This document shows, piece by piece, positions 1 through 7,807 of a stretch of 40,529 nucleotides of DNA. This DNA comes from Anaeromicrobium sp. GTDB lineage: Bacteria > Bacillota > Clostridia > Peptostreptococcales > Thermotaleaceae. The position numbers were made by a program, and so were the translations under genes. A model generated the notes under the pieces. The model was given only the letters and a program-made list of their open reading frames with translations, was not told the origin of the DNA and made no database searches. Within the stretch, counting starts at the first letter, position 1. Every line of letters begins with the position of its first letter. Location: the NCBI RefSeq assembly GCF_025210435.1, contig NZ_JAOART010000044.1, forward strand, positions 1 through 40,529, given 5' to 3'.

Positions 1-130
1 CATTTGGGCATTCTCCTTTGTTTTGTATTTGGTCGGCAAACCTAAATACTATTCTAACAAAGGAGTCTTTTATTTTCTGCTCACCGCTGGAAGCTTTTTT
101 GAACCACCCGCACAGCAGGTGGTTTTCACT
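1..130 (-). mobile_element. Possible IS200/IS605-type end with transposase start off the left edge
   Basis: Read on the minus strand, a strong ribosome-binding site (AAAGGAG) stands 9 bases before an ATG at 3..1, so a gene starts here and leaves the window. Upstream is a 7-bp GC-rich hairpin (102-108 with 118-124, loop 109-117). A hairpin followed by a short leader and a small gene is the layout of IS200/IS605 left ends, which are recognised as single-stranded hairpins. No transposase residues are visible, so the assignment rests on layout and general resemblance only. It could also be an ordinary gene leader. Confidence 0.4.
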
Positions 131-135
131 TATAC

Positions 136-177
136 AAAAAAGATAGCTTCGAGAAATCTCCTGAAGCTATCTTTTTT
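136..177 (-). terminator. Rho-independent terminator of the FN3 gene
   Basis: A 15-base arm (136-150) pairs with 163-177 around a 12-base loop, with A/T tracts on both sides. It lies just after the stop of the minus-strand FN3/CARDB gene and could work in both directions. Confidence 0.8.
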
Positions 178-201
178 GAACTCTTAATTATTATTTTCTA
201 A

Positions 202-2910
202 CTACTTCTCTAGTAATGGAAGTGCATTTTTCGTATCAACAAACAAGTTAAATGCATCAAACTTTCCCATCTTAGAAAGATCATAAATATATCTTCCCTT
301 TACTATTCCAGTACCTTTATCGATCAAGTTAACACTAACTTTGTTACCCATCAACACTAGCTCTCTTTTCACTTCCTTACCTTTGAATACAATTTTTTTC
401 ATTCGACCTTTTACATTTTTAAACTTATACATGCTTCTATGTAATGTCTCAAGATCACCTGCAATACACGTAGCTGCAGCAAATTCCTGTGTTCTATCGT
501 ATACGTCATAACCGAGTTCTCTATCTCCCATAAGGTGAACGTATGCATTTCTCAGGCCGTTATATCCTGTCACAGGCTCATTGTTACTTTTTTGCAATAG
601 CTTCTTACCAGTATCAAAAATTGTATTAGCTCCATCAACCACTAAGAATATACCTAATCCTATAGTTACTGGGGCTACAAATATAGCAGCGGTTGCAGCG
701 GCTACCCCTCCTGCTGCTATTCCTGTTGCACTTAGCATTGCAAGACCGCCAGCTACTTGAGTGCCTGCGCCCCAAAAAGTGAATCCAACATCTATTTTAT
801 CATTAGTTGATTTTGAAAGATCAGGAATTATGCGGCTAATAGCAGGACTTTTTCTCTCTTTTAAATATTCCATACATTGCATCCATTGTTCATAAGAATC
901 GTCATCGTCATCATCATCATAACAAGCATCATACTTTCTCTTTTCTTCTGCGTTAAGCTTAGTATAATCTACAGCTGTACACTCCATATCAGGTTTAAAT
1001 GATGGTACGTCTGCTTCGACAATATCTGAAAAAGCACTCGGAACTCCATCTACTGTATATGATATAAGTCTGAATATGCATTTTTTCCCCCATTGTCTAG
1101 CAGCAACGTGAATCGTTCCACTTTCTGTTTTTCCTAGTATTTCATTAGTTTCATAATCTTTAGCTTCAGTTAAAACAACGTTCTCATCTCTATCAAAATC
1201 ATACATACGGTCTATACCCATTGATGGAGCCCACTTTGATTGTCTTATATTTGTGGGAGGTTTTGGTATTACTACTACTTCATATTCTCTAGATACACTG
1301 TTATTTTCAATATTTGAATCTGAATATTCAGCATCTAAACATTCAATAGAAAAAGTAAATTTGACCTTTTCGTTAATAACATCTTCTGACTGTATAGTTG
1401 CCTTTAAGGTTACATTTTGAGTAGAATTAGGCTTAACTAAAGACAATATTTTTGTATCTCTTTCATTACCTCTTGAATCTATTAGCATTACGCTCACCTT
1501 TGGGGCGATAGTATCTTTTAAATTTGTTACTGGTACTGTAAATATGACTTCTTCTCCGACTTTTAGGCTATTTCCCTTATTGCTATTTACTGTTTTAATC
1601 CCTAAATCATATTTTTTCTTTACAATAGTTTCTGCAGTTGTAACTTCAATCTCGTGAGTATTACAACTTTTGATAGTTGTTCCATTTACATCTATTTGAC
1701 TGTGAGCTTTTACTTTATACTTACTTTTAGGTTTTAGTTCCGTAAAATTAATATTTCCATTACCATTTATTGGTTTATGTGTGACCATTGTATTTCCATT
1801 CCAAATTTCAACAATAGCTTTAGGTGTATATTGTTGAGAAATCATATCACTAACATTAATTATAAATCCTGTATCTGTTATTTTTGATGCCTTAATCGTA
1901 GGTGTCTTTGGAGCTGTAGTACCCAATGCTGATGCATAAGAAGTTGATAATCCATTTTGATTATGTCCATAAACTTTAAAAGTATATGTTCTACCATAAT
2001 CTAATACATTGTTAAGATGTGTTGTTGTATCATTTACAGTAATATGATCTCTATCATTCCAATATAAGTCATAATTATCTGCATTTGATGCATTTTCCCA
2101 CTTTAGATATACTCCTGCTTTTGAGTTATTTTCACTTCTACCATTTACACCCTTAGAGATATCAAATGCTATATACGAAGGAGCAGACGGTAATATGATG
2201 AGTGGATCTGTATAAGCTGATTCATCAAAAACATCACCATACCATGTTGTTTCATCTCGATTCTTGTAATCATAGCATCTCGTACCTATTGTATAACGTG
2301 TATTTGGTTCTAAGCCTCTAATAATATATTCAAAATAATCATTACTATCATCCAATTCATATCCAAATGGAGCATCGCCTTTATCTACCTTTGCATATAA
2401 TTCACCATCAAGATAAATTTCTATATAATCAATCCCATAGTTTAATCCATCATATGATGTACTATCTGCAACAAAAGATACTTTTAATTCTGTAGGAGAA
2501 ATGGGTTTCACTTCATAGTCATTTAAGTAAGCAACTCTATCAGGATTGTAGGTGTAATCACCTACTGGTTTATTTGGCGTAGTGCCGTTACCGTTGTTAC
2601 CTTTTGTGGCCACAGTTATACTACTATTGTATGGATTATACCAAATACCATCAAAATTTACTTTCCCATAAATTGTATAAGTTTTGCCTGCCTCTAAACC
2701 ATTTATTTTTACTGCAATGGAGTCATTATCATAAAACTGTACTTCTGAGTCATCATAATCAAAATTGCTATTTTCTATTATTTTATAATTGTCATCAACA
2801 CACTTAATGTTGAAGTAATATCTTGAATCATTCGGACTATATTGTAATCCAGTAAATTTCACTACAATATAGTTTTCACCTTTGCTATATTCACTTAATC
2901 TAACTGTCAT
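202..2910 (-). CDS. Leaderless multidomain FN3/CARDB protein with glycine-rich membrane-like segment
   Basis: A 902-aa protein with no N-terminal signal peptide. About four fibronectin type III-like modules fill residues 1-430 (repeated YTIYGK, YTIGTR, YTFKVYG edges). A CARDB-like adhesion domain follows (about 435-545, with LKVGEEVIFTVPVTN and FSIECLDAEY), then another beta module and a poly-aspartate patch (CYDDDDDDDSYE, about 670). After that come a 60-residue hydrophobic glycine/alanine-rich stretch (about 715-775) and a charged 125-aa C-terminal domain that I do not recognise. Beta-repeat stalk, hydrophobic hairpin and distinct C-terminal domain resemble the layout of polymorphic effectors, but no toxin motif is visible. 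The CARDB domain matches that of the preceding LRR gene. RBS GAAGGTGA precedes the ATG. It is the last gene of the LysM-LRR-FN3 unit. Role inferred: cell-surface or released protein. Confidence 0.75.
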   Translation of the reverse strand: MTVRLSEYSKGENYIVVKFTGLQYSPNDSRYYFNIKCVDDNYKIIENSNFDYDDSEVQFYDNDSIAVKINGLEAGKTYTIYGKVNFDGIWYNPYNSSITVATKGNNGNGTTPNKPVGDYTYNPDRVAYLNDYEVKPISPTELKVSFVADSTSYDGLNYGIDYIEIYLDGELYAKVDKGDAPFGYELDDSNDYFEYIIRGLEPNTRYTIGTRCYDYKNRDETTWYGDVFDESAYTDPLIILPSAPSYIAFDISKGVNGRSENNSKAGVYLKWENASNADNYDLYWNDRDHITVNDTTTHLNNVLDYGRTYTFKVYGHNQNGLSTSYASALGTTAPKTPTIKASKITDTGFIINVSDMISQQYTPKAIVEIWNGNTMVTHKPINGNGNINFTELKPKSKYKVKAHSQIDVNGTTIKSCNTHEIEVTTAETIVKKKYDLGIKTVNSNKGNSLKVGEEVIFTVPVTNLKDTIAPKVSVMLIDSRGNERDTKILSLVKPNSTQNVTLKATIQSEDVINEKVKFTFSIECLDAEYSDSNIENNSVSREYEVVVIPKPPTNIRQSKWAPSMGIDRMYDFDRDENVVLTEAKDYETNEILGKTESGTIHVAARQWGKKCIFRLISYTVDGVPSAFSDIVEADVPSFKPDMECTAVDYTKLNAEEKRKYDACYDDDDDDDSYEQWMQCMEYLKERKSPAISRIIPDLSKSTNDKIDVGFTFWGAGTQVAGGLAMLSATGIAAGGVAAATAAIFVAPVTIGLGIFLVVDGANTIFDTGKKLLQKSNNEPVTGYNGLRNAYVHLMGDRELGYDVYDRTQEFAAATCIAGDLETLHRSMYKFKNVKGRMKKIVFKGKEVKRELVLMGNKVSVNLIDKGTGIVKGRYIYDLSKMGKFDAFNLFVDTKNALPLLEK

Positions 2911-2954
2911 TCAATCACCTTCTCTAATCTTTTATTTTAAATAAAATATTTTAA

Positions 2955-5186
2955 TTATTCTGCTACACTGTACTCTAATACCTTTTCATTATTTTTAGAA
3001 TCTGTTTCTGTATACTCATTGTCTATACACTCAATAGCGAAATTTATTTTTAATTGTCCATCTACAATGTCTTCAATTTTTATCTCTTTGTTCAGAACTA
3101 CTTCTCTTGAAGAACCAGACTTTATAGCTGATAGTTTTATACAGTTCAACACATTGTTGTTGCTATCTTTAAGTACTACTAAACTCCTTGGACTATCAAC
3201 ATTGCTAAAGTTCTTTACTTTTATATTGAAATTAACTTTTTCATCTATAGTAAATGGTAATTTTTTATCTGTTGTAATAGAGCTAATTGCTAAATCAATT
3301 TTATCAGAACTCGTTATATCAATTTTATAAGGGCCAAAGTAACCTATTTTTACGTTTCCTGCATTATCTACTACTTTGAAATGAATATAATGTGTTCCAT
3401 TTTCCGCTAATATTATTTCTCCACTATAGTTCTCCCAACTATTAGGAGTTGCTGTAGAATTTGTTACCTTGTGCTGCTTTTGTTTGATTCCACTTTTATT
3501 ATCCGCATAAGTTAAACCTACTCTTATGTGACTATTTTTCACTGAATAATCTGTATTGTCTGCTGTTACCGTTGGAGCAACCTTATCTATTATGTACGGT
3601 CCAAAATGCCCTGTTTTAATATTGCCTGCATCATCTACTGCTCTGTAGTGAACATAGTGGTTTCCGTTTGTTGATAATGTTATCTGTCCTGTGTAATTAT
3701 TCCAACTAGTAGGGGTTGATGTAGAGTTTGTTACTTTACACTGTTTTTGTTTAATACCACTTTCATTACCTAGATAGATTAAACCTACTTTTATATTGCT
3801 GTTTTTAGCACTATAATCAGTATTAGCTGCTATTACCTTTATTGGAAAACCAATTTCCCCCCATCTTGAATTGAATCTATAAGGGTATTTACCCTCTATA
3901 GTCACAGAAGTTAACTTATTACCATTAAAAGCATCATCCCCAATAGAAGTGACACTATCTGGAATTACCACAGACGTTAATTGCTTGTAACGAAAAACCT
4001 CATCCCCAATAGCTACAACATCTACTTCATCTAGTTGTTTTGGAATAACAACATCTGTTCCTCCAATTGACACATCATAACCAGTTATAGTTCCTGTATC
4101 TCTATCAAAAGTATATGGATTTACCTTCATCAATTTCGTTGGGAATCCTATTCCATCCCATACAGAATTAAATCTATAAGGGTTTTTACCCTCTATAGTT
4201 ACAGATGTTACCTGACTACCGGCAAAAGCAGAAAGGCCAATCGAAGTAACACTATTTGGTATTTTCACAGACGTTAACTGACTACCAGCAAAAGCAATAC
4301 CTCCAATAGAAGTTACACTATTTGGTATCTCTACATAAGTTAACCTATTATACACAAAAGCACCCTCCCCAATAGTTGTAACGCTACTTGGTATTTTCAC
4401 AGATGTTAACTTATTCTCATAAAAAGTAGCATCCCCAATAGCTGTAACGCTATTTGGTATTTTTACAGACGTTAACTCATTAAGGCCAAAAGCACTATTT
4501 CCAATAGAAGTAACACTATCTGGTATCTCCACAGATGTTAACCTATTACCCCAGAAAGCACTATCTCCAATAGAAGTCACACTATCTGGAATTACCACAG
4601 ACGTTAACTTATTATTAATAAAAGCCTCATCCCCAATAGCTACAACATCTACTTCATATAGTTGTTTTGGAATAACAACATCTGTCCCTCCAATTGACAT
4701 ATCATAACCTGTTATAGTTCCTGTATATCTATCAAAAATATATGGATTTACCTTCATCAATTTCACTGGAAATCCTATTTTACTCCATACCAAATTAAAT
4801 CTATAAGAATCTCTCCCCCCTATAGTTACAGATGTTAACTGATTTGCAGCAAAAGCACCATACCCCATATAAATAACACTATTTGGTATTTCCACAGACG
4901 TTAACTTATTACCAGCAAAAGCAGCATTTGCAATAGAAGTAACACTATTTGGTATCTCTACATAAGTTAGTCGATTATATACAAAAGCATCATTCCCAAT
5001 AACGGTAACGCTATTTGGTATTTTCACAGATGTTAACTTCTTATTACTAAAAGCATCATTCCCAATAGTTACAACATCTACTCCATCTATTTGTTTTGGA
5101 ATAACAACATCTGTTCCACCAATTGACACATCATAACCCGTTATAGTTCCTTTTTCTTTATCAAAAGTAAATGGATTTATTGCCAT
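2955..5186 (-). CDS. BspA-like leucine-rich-repeat (LRR_5) protein with Ig-like and CARDB domains
   Basis: A 743-aa protein without a signal peptide. Three blocks each open with a variant of GTITGYDVSIGGTDVVIPKQ and continue with 23-residue LRR_5 units of the type LTSVKIPNSVTSIGDSAF, about fifteen in total (residues 1-460). Two near-identical Ig-like modules follow (about 465-620, containing NGxHYxHxxxVDxAGN and IDKVAPTV). A CARDB-like domain ends the protein (about 630-743) and closely resembles the one in the next gene. BspA-type LRRs mediate adhesion in other bacteria. The start has RBS AAAGGAGAG. The DNA repeats here are coding and have probably expanded by recombination. The gene lies 22 bases after the short LysM ORF and 44 bases before the FN3 gene, so the three are probably co-transcribed from the promoter at 5452-5481. 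Confidence 0.85.
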   Translation of the reverse strand: MAINPFTFDKEKGTITGYDVSIGGTDVVIPKQIDGVDVVTIGNDAFSNKKLTSVKIPNSVTVIGNDAFVYNRLTYVEIPNSVTSIANAAFAGNKLTSVEIPNSVIYMGYGAFAANQLTSVTIGGRDSYRFNLVWSKIGFPVKLMKVNPYIFDRYTGTITGYDMSIGGTDVVIPKQLYEVDVVAIGDEAFINNKLTSVVIPDSVTSIGDSAFWGNRLTSVEIPDSVTSIGNSAFGLNELTSVKIPNSVTAIGDATFYENKLTSVKIPSSVTTIGEGAFVYNRLTYVEIPNSVTSIGGIAFAGSQLTSVKIPNSVTSIGLSAFAGSQVTSVTIEGKNPYRFNSVWDGIGFPTKLMKVNPYTFDRDTGTITGYDVSIGGTDVVIPKQLDEVDVVAIGDEVFRYKQLTSVVIPDSVTSIGDDAFNGNKLTSVTIEGKYPYRFNSRWGEIGFPIKVIAANTDYSAKNSNIKVGLIYLGNESGIKQKQCKVTNSTSTPTSWNNYTGQITLSTNGNHYVHYRAVDDAGNIKTGHFGPYIIDKVAPTVTADNTDYSVKNSHIRVGLTYADNKSGIKQKQHKVTNSTATPNSWENYSGEIILAENGTHYIHFKVVDNAGNVKIGYFGPYKIDITSSDKIDLAISSITTDKKLPFTIDEKVNFNIKVKNFSNVDSPRSLVVLKDSNNNVLNCIKLSAIKSGSSREVVLNKEIKIEDIVDGQLKINFAIECIDNEYTETDSKNNEKVLEYSVAE

Positions 5187-5208
5187 AACAAATCTCTCCT
5201 TTCATTTT

Positions 5209-5379
5209 TTACATAATTTTTAATATTTGGTTTGGGTAGATTAAGCTACCCTTTAGTCCATTAAGCTCCATGAGCTTTAGGACGGTCATGTTATAATTTC
5301 TTGCTATAGACCATAGAGTATCTCCAGCCTTAACTGTATAGGTGTCATAAGTACCAAATACAGCTTCTTTTACTTCCAT
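5209..5379 (-). CDS. Short LysM-domain protein, possibly N-terminally truncated
   Basis: A 56-aa ORF that is nearly all one LysM domain ([20 protein letters not shown] ... YPNQILKIM). LysM domains bind peptidoglycan. It is clearly paralogous to the 89-aa LysM gene at 5626-5895 (same YDTYTVKxGDTLWSI and QILxI) but lacks that protein's basic 40-residue N-terminus. The only in-frame ATG has no good Shine-Dalgarno sequence, and a TAG lies eight codons upstream. It may therefore be a degenerate duplicate or a weakly translated small protein. It is the first ORF after the sigma-type promoter at 5452-5481. Confidence 0.65.
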   Translation of the reverse strand: MEVKEAVFGTYDTYTVKAGDTLWSIARNYNMTVLKLMELNGLKGSLIYPNQILKIM

Positions 5380-5451
5380 TAAAGAAAAGTTTAGTGTACT
5401 CTATGATCCTTATTTCTTGTAAGCTCTAACCGGTTATTTGCTTTACACTAA

Positions 5452-5481
5452 TTAAAGAGGTATATAATTATAAAAAGTAAA
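5452..5481 (-). promoter_or_regulatory. Putative alternative-sigma promoter for the LysM-LRR-FN3 unit
   Basis: Minus-strand TTTACT (5476-5481), 16 bases, CTCTTTAA (5452-5459), preceded by GG. The same -35, spacer length and -10 occur upstream of the sigma gene at 6488-6517. TTTACx with a CT-TTT-like -10 is the known style of TcdR/BotR/UviA group sigma promoters. Assignment to the local sigma factor is inference. Confidence 0.6.
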
Positions 5482-5558
5482 CCTAACATTATAATTTTTT
5501 TATATAAACTTATAAAACAGATTATAATTTAAGAAAAATACATGCAACTTTAACTAAA

Positions 5559-5595
5559 AAAAGATGATTTCTCTACATTTACAAAATCACCTTTT
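5559..5595 (-). terminator. Terminator after the sigma-LysM pair
   Basis: A 12-base stem (5559-5570 with 5584-5595, one G-U pair on the minus strand) followed by a T run in the minus direction. It ends the sigma/LysM unit and separates it from the second promoter. Confidence 0.7.
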
Positions 5596-5625
5596 TAATC
5601 TTCATTAAACTATTTATATTTTTAA

Positions 5626-5895
5626 TTAAATTATCCTTAATATTTGATTCACATAAATGGTATCACCAGTCAATCCATTTAGACCTCTTAATTCATCCAT
5701 TACCATATTCATTTCTCTAGATATACTCCATAGAGTATCTCCTGATTTAACAGTGTATGTATCATATAATGTATTACTTCTAAATGTACTATTTCTCCTT
5801 TTATCTATTGAAAATTTATCTGCTGGGTATAAAATCCACCTTTTACAAAGTTTCTTTAAGCTCTTAAATTTCAAATTAGGTTTTATAATCTTCAC
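5626..5895 (-). CDS. LysM-domain protein, coupled to the sigma gene
   Basis: An 89-aa protein: a basic N-terminus (residues 1-40, rich in K and R, no classic signal peptide) and one C-terminal LysM domain (YDTYTVKSGDTLWSISREMN ... NQILRII). It starts at GTG (5893-5895). The Shine-Dalgarno sequence GGGGAGGAG lies inside the last codons of the sigma gene, which ends one base upstream, so translation is probably coupled. It likely binds peptidoglycan, although how it would leave the cell is unclear. Single-domain LysM proteins without leaders also occur in phage tails and spore proteins, and either origin is possible. Confidence 0.8.
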   Translation of the reverse strand: MKIIKPNLKFKSLKKLCKRWILYPADKFSIDKRRNSTFRSNTLYDTYTVKSGDTLWSISREMNMVMDELRGLNGLTGDTIYVNQILRII

Positions 5896-5896
5896 C

Positions 5897-6457
5897 TTAT
5901 ATTCTCCTCCCCATATGTCTAGTGTTTTTTTCTATATACATATTCTTTAATTTCTTTAAGATATTTTTCTTAGCTTTGTTTATATATTGTTTTGTAACTC
6001 CTAATTTATCTGCTAACTCTACCTGAGTTAAATTATCAAAGTATATGCTTTTAATAATCGTCTCTTCCCTTTCTGATAAATTCTCCATTAAATCTTTAAT
6101 TACAATACTAGCATTTACATTATCTTCAAACCCCTCACTTGAAATAGTAGACATATCTTGTTCAAACCCTACTAGTTCTCTACTATTAATTTTTCCATAC
6201 TTCTTTGAGAGCCTAATATATTCGTTATATACACAATTTTTTATATAAGCTAATACTAAATTTTCATTTGTATCTTCTATTGGAAATTTTCTAAATAATG
6301 TGATTAAAAAAATTTGTATATCAGTCTCTGCACAATCATAATTTAATTTGTAAGAAAATTTTCTTATTAATGGTTTAAATATTTTTATTAATTCTACTAA
6401 GGATTCATTATTACCAGACTTAATTTTGTGAATTAGATTTACTATTTCTGAATACAT
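5897..6457 (-). CDS. Small sigma-70-type factor, TcdR/UviA/BotR-like
   Basis: A 186-aa protein with a sigma-2-like N-terminal half and a C-terminal sigma-4 helix-turn-helix (LSEREETIIKSIYFDNLTQ, then VELADKLGVTKQYINKAKKN, about residues 125-170). It has no sigma-3 region. The N-terminal IVNLIHKIKSGNNESLVELI resembles the HTH_16-type start of TcdR/UviA relatives. These factors direct RNA polymerase to toxin or bacteriocin genes. RBS AAAGGGG precedes the ATG. Its own promoter (6488-6517) matches the promoter of the downstream LysM-LRR-FN3 unit, pointing to positive autoregulation. No anti-sigma factor is visible. Confidence 0.8.
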   Translation of the reverse strand: MYSEIVNLIHKIKSGNNESLVELIKIFKPLIRKFSYKLNYDCAETDIQIFLITLFRKFPIEDTNENLVLAYIKNCVYNEYIRLSKKYGKINSRELVGFEQDMSTISSEGFEDNVNASIVIKDLMENLSEREETIIKSIYFDNLTQVELADKLGVTKQYINKAKKNILKKLKNMYIEKNTRHMGRRI

Positions 6458-6487
6458 TCTATTACCCCTTTAACTCTTGTTTAAAAG

Positions 6488-6517
6488 TTAAAGAGATAAA
6501 AACTCATAAATAGTAAA
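6488..6517 (-). promoter_or_regulatory. Putative autoregulated promoter of the sigma gene
   Basis: Minus-strand GGTTTACT (-35 core 6512-6517), 16-base spacer, CTCTTTAA (6488-6495). Apart from the spacer it is the same as the promoter at 5452-5481. It lies 31 bases upstream of the sigma ATG. Confidence 0.6.
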
Positions 6518-6582
6518 CCAAACTTTCTCATTTTTTTAATTTAATTTTTTCTCCAAAAAACCTCTCTTTTCTACATAAGAAG

Positions 6583-7347
6583 TCAAAATAAGCGTTTGAC
6601 TGGATATATGTACAACAAAAAAAGAGTTATAGCTATTAAATAGCTATAACTCTTTTTTTGTTGTACATATTTATATTTACTCATATATGCAACTTTAGAT
6701 GTATTTTTGAATTCAATAATATATGAATTACCTATATTCTTTATCTTGTTTATATGCCTCAAATTCACAATAAAGGATTTATGTACCCTAAAAAAAATTT
6801 CATTTAGTAATATCTCTACTTCACTTAAATTCTTATTCATTATATAATTAGAATTAGATGTATGCAATAAAACTGATCTATCTACCTTTTCTAAATACAA
6901 TACATCCTCATAGGCTATTCTAAATGTCTCATGCCTTTGTTTTATAAATATTGCATTATTTTCCTTCTTATAATTCTTTTCTCTGTATATCTCATTACAT
7001 AATGATTTTAAACCCGCTCTCAATCTTTCTATATTTATAGGTTTCAATATATAGTCATATGGATGTACATTAAAGGAATCTAAAGCAAATTCCGTATAGG
7101 CAGTAATAAATATAATTTTTATTCTATCATTCATCTTTGTCAATATTTCAGCAGTTTCAATTCCATTGAGATTTGGCATCTCTATATCCAAAAGTACAAT
7201 ATGAACATCTTCTTTCTTGAATATAGTAATGGCTTCAATACCATCATTAGCAATAATAACTTTGCTATTACTAATAGTATCATTGATTATCTTCTTCAAT
7301 AGTATTCTGGTAAGTTTATCATCATCACAAACTAAAAAAGTTATCAT
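6583..7347 (-). CDS. LytTR-family (AgrA/LytR-like) response regulator
   Basis: A 254-aa protein. The receiver domain covers residues 1-118, with acidic pocket CDDD at 7-10, phospho-acceptor Asp54 in VLLDIEMPN, and conserved T and K in FITAYTEFA and YILKPI. A LytTR DNA-binding domain covers about 135-235 (LEKVDRSVLLHTSNSNYIMN, FFRVHKSFIVNLRHI). Such regulators bind paired direct repeats upstream of targets. The last 25 codons run through a perfect 32-bp inverted repeat (6606-6670), so the tail (SYSYLIAITLFLLYIYPVKRLF) is probably not part of the domain. The ATG overlaps the stop of the upstream 47-aa peptide ORF (ATGA), so the two are coupled. No cognate histidine kinase is adjacent. Confidence 0.88.
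   Translation of the reverse strand: MITFLVCDDDKLTRILLKKIINDTISNSKVIIANDGIEAITIFKKEDVHIVLLDIEMPNLNGIETAEILTKMNDRIKIIFITAYTEFALDSFNVHPYDYILKPINIERLRAGLKSLCNEIYREKNYKKENNAIFIKQRHETFRIAYEDVLYLEKVDRSVLLHTSNSNYIMNKNLSEVEILLNEIFFRVHKSFIVNLRHINKIKNIGNSYIIEFKNTSKVAYMSKYKYVQQKKSYSYLIAITLFLLYIYPVKRLF
6606..6670 (-). terminator. Perfect 32-bp inverted repeat at the 3' end of the regulator gene
   Basis: Bases 6606-6637 are the exact reverse complement of 6639-6670 with a single centre base. The arms contain an A7/T7 tract. It should form a very strong hairpin and probably terminates transcription of the regulator gene, although it lies inside the open reading frame. Confidence 0.75.
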
Positions 7348-7487
7348 TTCTCTAATCTGTTTTTTAATAGGTGGCGTATTTTAGGTTTGTGGAATATCAC
7401 CATATTAGAAGATTCAACCTTTACCATATTTGCCAAAACAACCCCATGGGATACCACACTTAAAACTGCTCCTTTGAAATTTTTCAT
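7344..7487 (-). CDS. 47-aa AgrD-like signalling peptide candidate
   Basis: ATG at 7485-7487, preceded by GAGAGGTGG eight bases upstream. It ends at a TGA that overlaps the ATG of the LytTR regulator (ATGA). The peptide starts MKNFKGAVLSVVSHGVVLAN, an amphipathic helix-like segment, and ends with ESSNMVIFHKPKIRHLLKNR plus a basic tail. Clostridial AgrD precursors share this plan: N-terminal helix, a short ring sequence, then an aromatic residue followed by xPKxPxxL. The HKPKIRHLLK part lines up with it. The ring cysteine is absent; Ser26 or Ser27 could form a lactone as in some staphylococcal peptides. No agrB or agrC lies in the window. It could instead be a leader peptide coupling translation of the regulator. 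The ORF is well supported; the role is inference. Confidence 0.6.
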   Translation of the reverse strand: MKNFKGAVLSVVSHGVVLANMVKVESSNMVIFHKPKIRHLLKNRLEK

Positions 7488-7753
7488 TTTCTATATCCAC
7501 CTCTCAATTATTCATATTGACTTAAAATTTTGTATACTATTGTGTTTTCTACATGAATAATTACACTAAAATAACTATATAAAACAGTATTGAAAACATA
7601 TTAACATTCCCCTTCTGAGTACAGATTATAATTATATAATACAAAATTTAAAAATTTTGTAGAAATTTGGATATTTTTTTATTGTTTTCATGTAATATAT
7701 TGTGTTCTTTCGTCTTAATTAACTAAAATTACATTAGTGGAATAAAAATAGAT
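7488..7753. other. AT-rich intergenic region upstream of the peptide-regulator pair
   Basis: No gene is seen here. It holds a 9-bp inverted repeat (7641-7649 with 7652-7660, two-base loop). The motif ATTGTGTT with a following TCT-like tract occurs twice, near 7537 and 7698. These could be parts of a regulator site, but spacing and sequence do not match a known LytTR box closely enough to call one. Confidence 0.3.
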
Positions 7754-7791
7754 AAAAAAAGATGACCTCTACTCTATTAGAAATCATCTTT
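7754..7791 (-). terminator. Terminator of the cheX pair
   Basis: AAAGATGA (7758-7765) pairs with TCATCTTT (7784-7791). On the minus strand the stem is followed by seven T. It lies 17 bases after the stop of the CheX gene. Confidence 0.7.
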
Positions 7792-7807
7792 AAAAGAATA
7801 TTTATTT

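Noticed and set aside
3850-5170. Many short DNA repeats as non-coding satellites
   Set aside because: They keep frame and encode regular LRR_5 units, so they are coding repeats.
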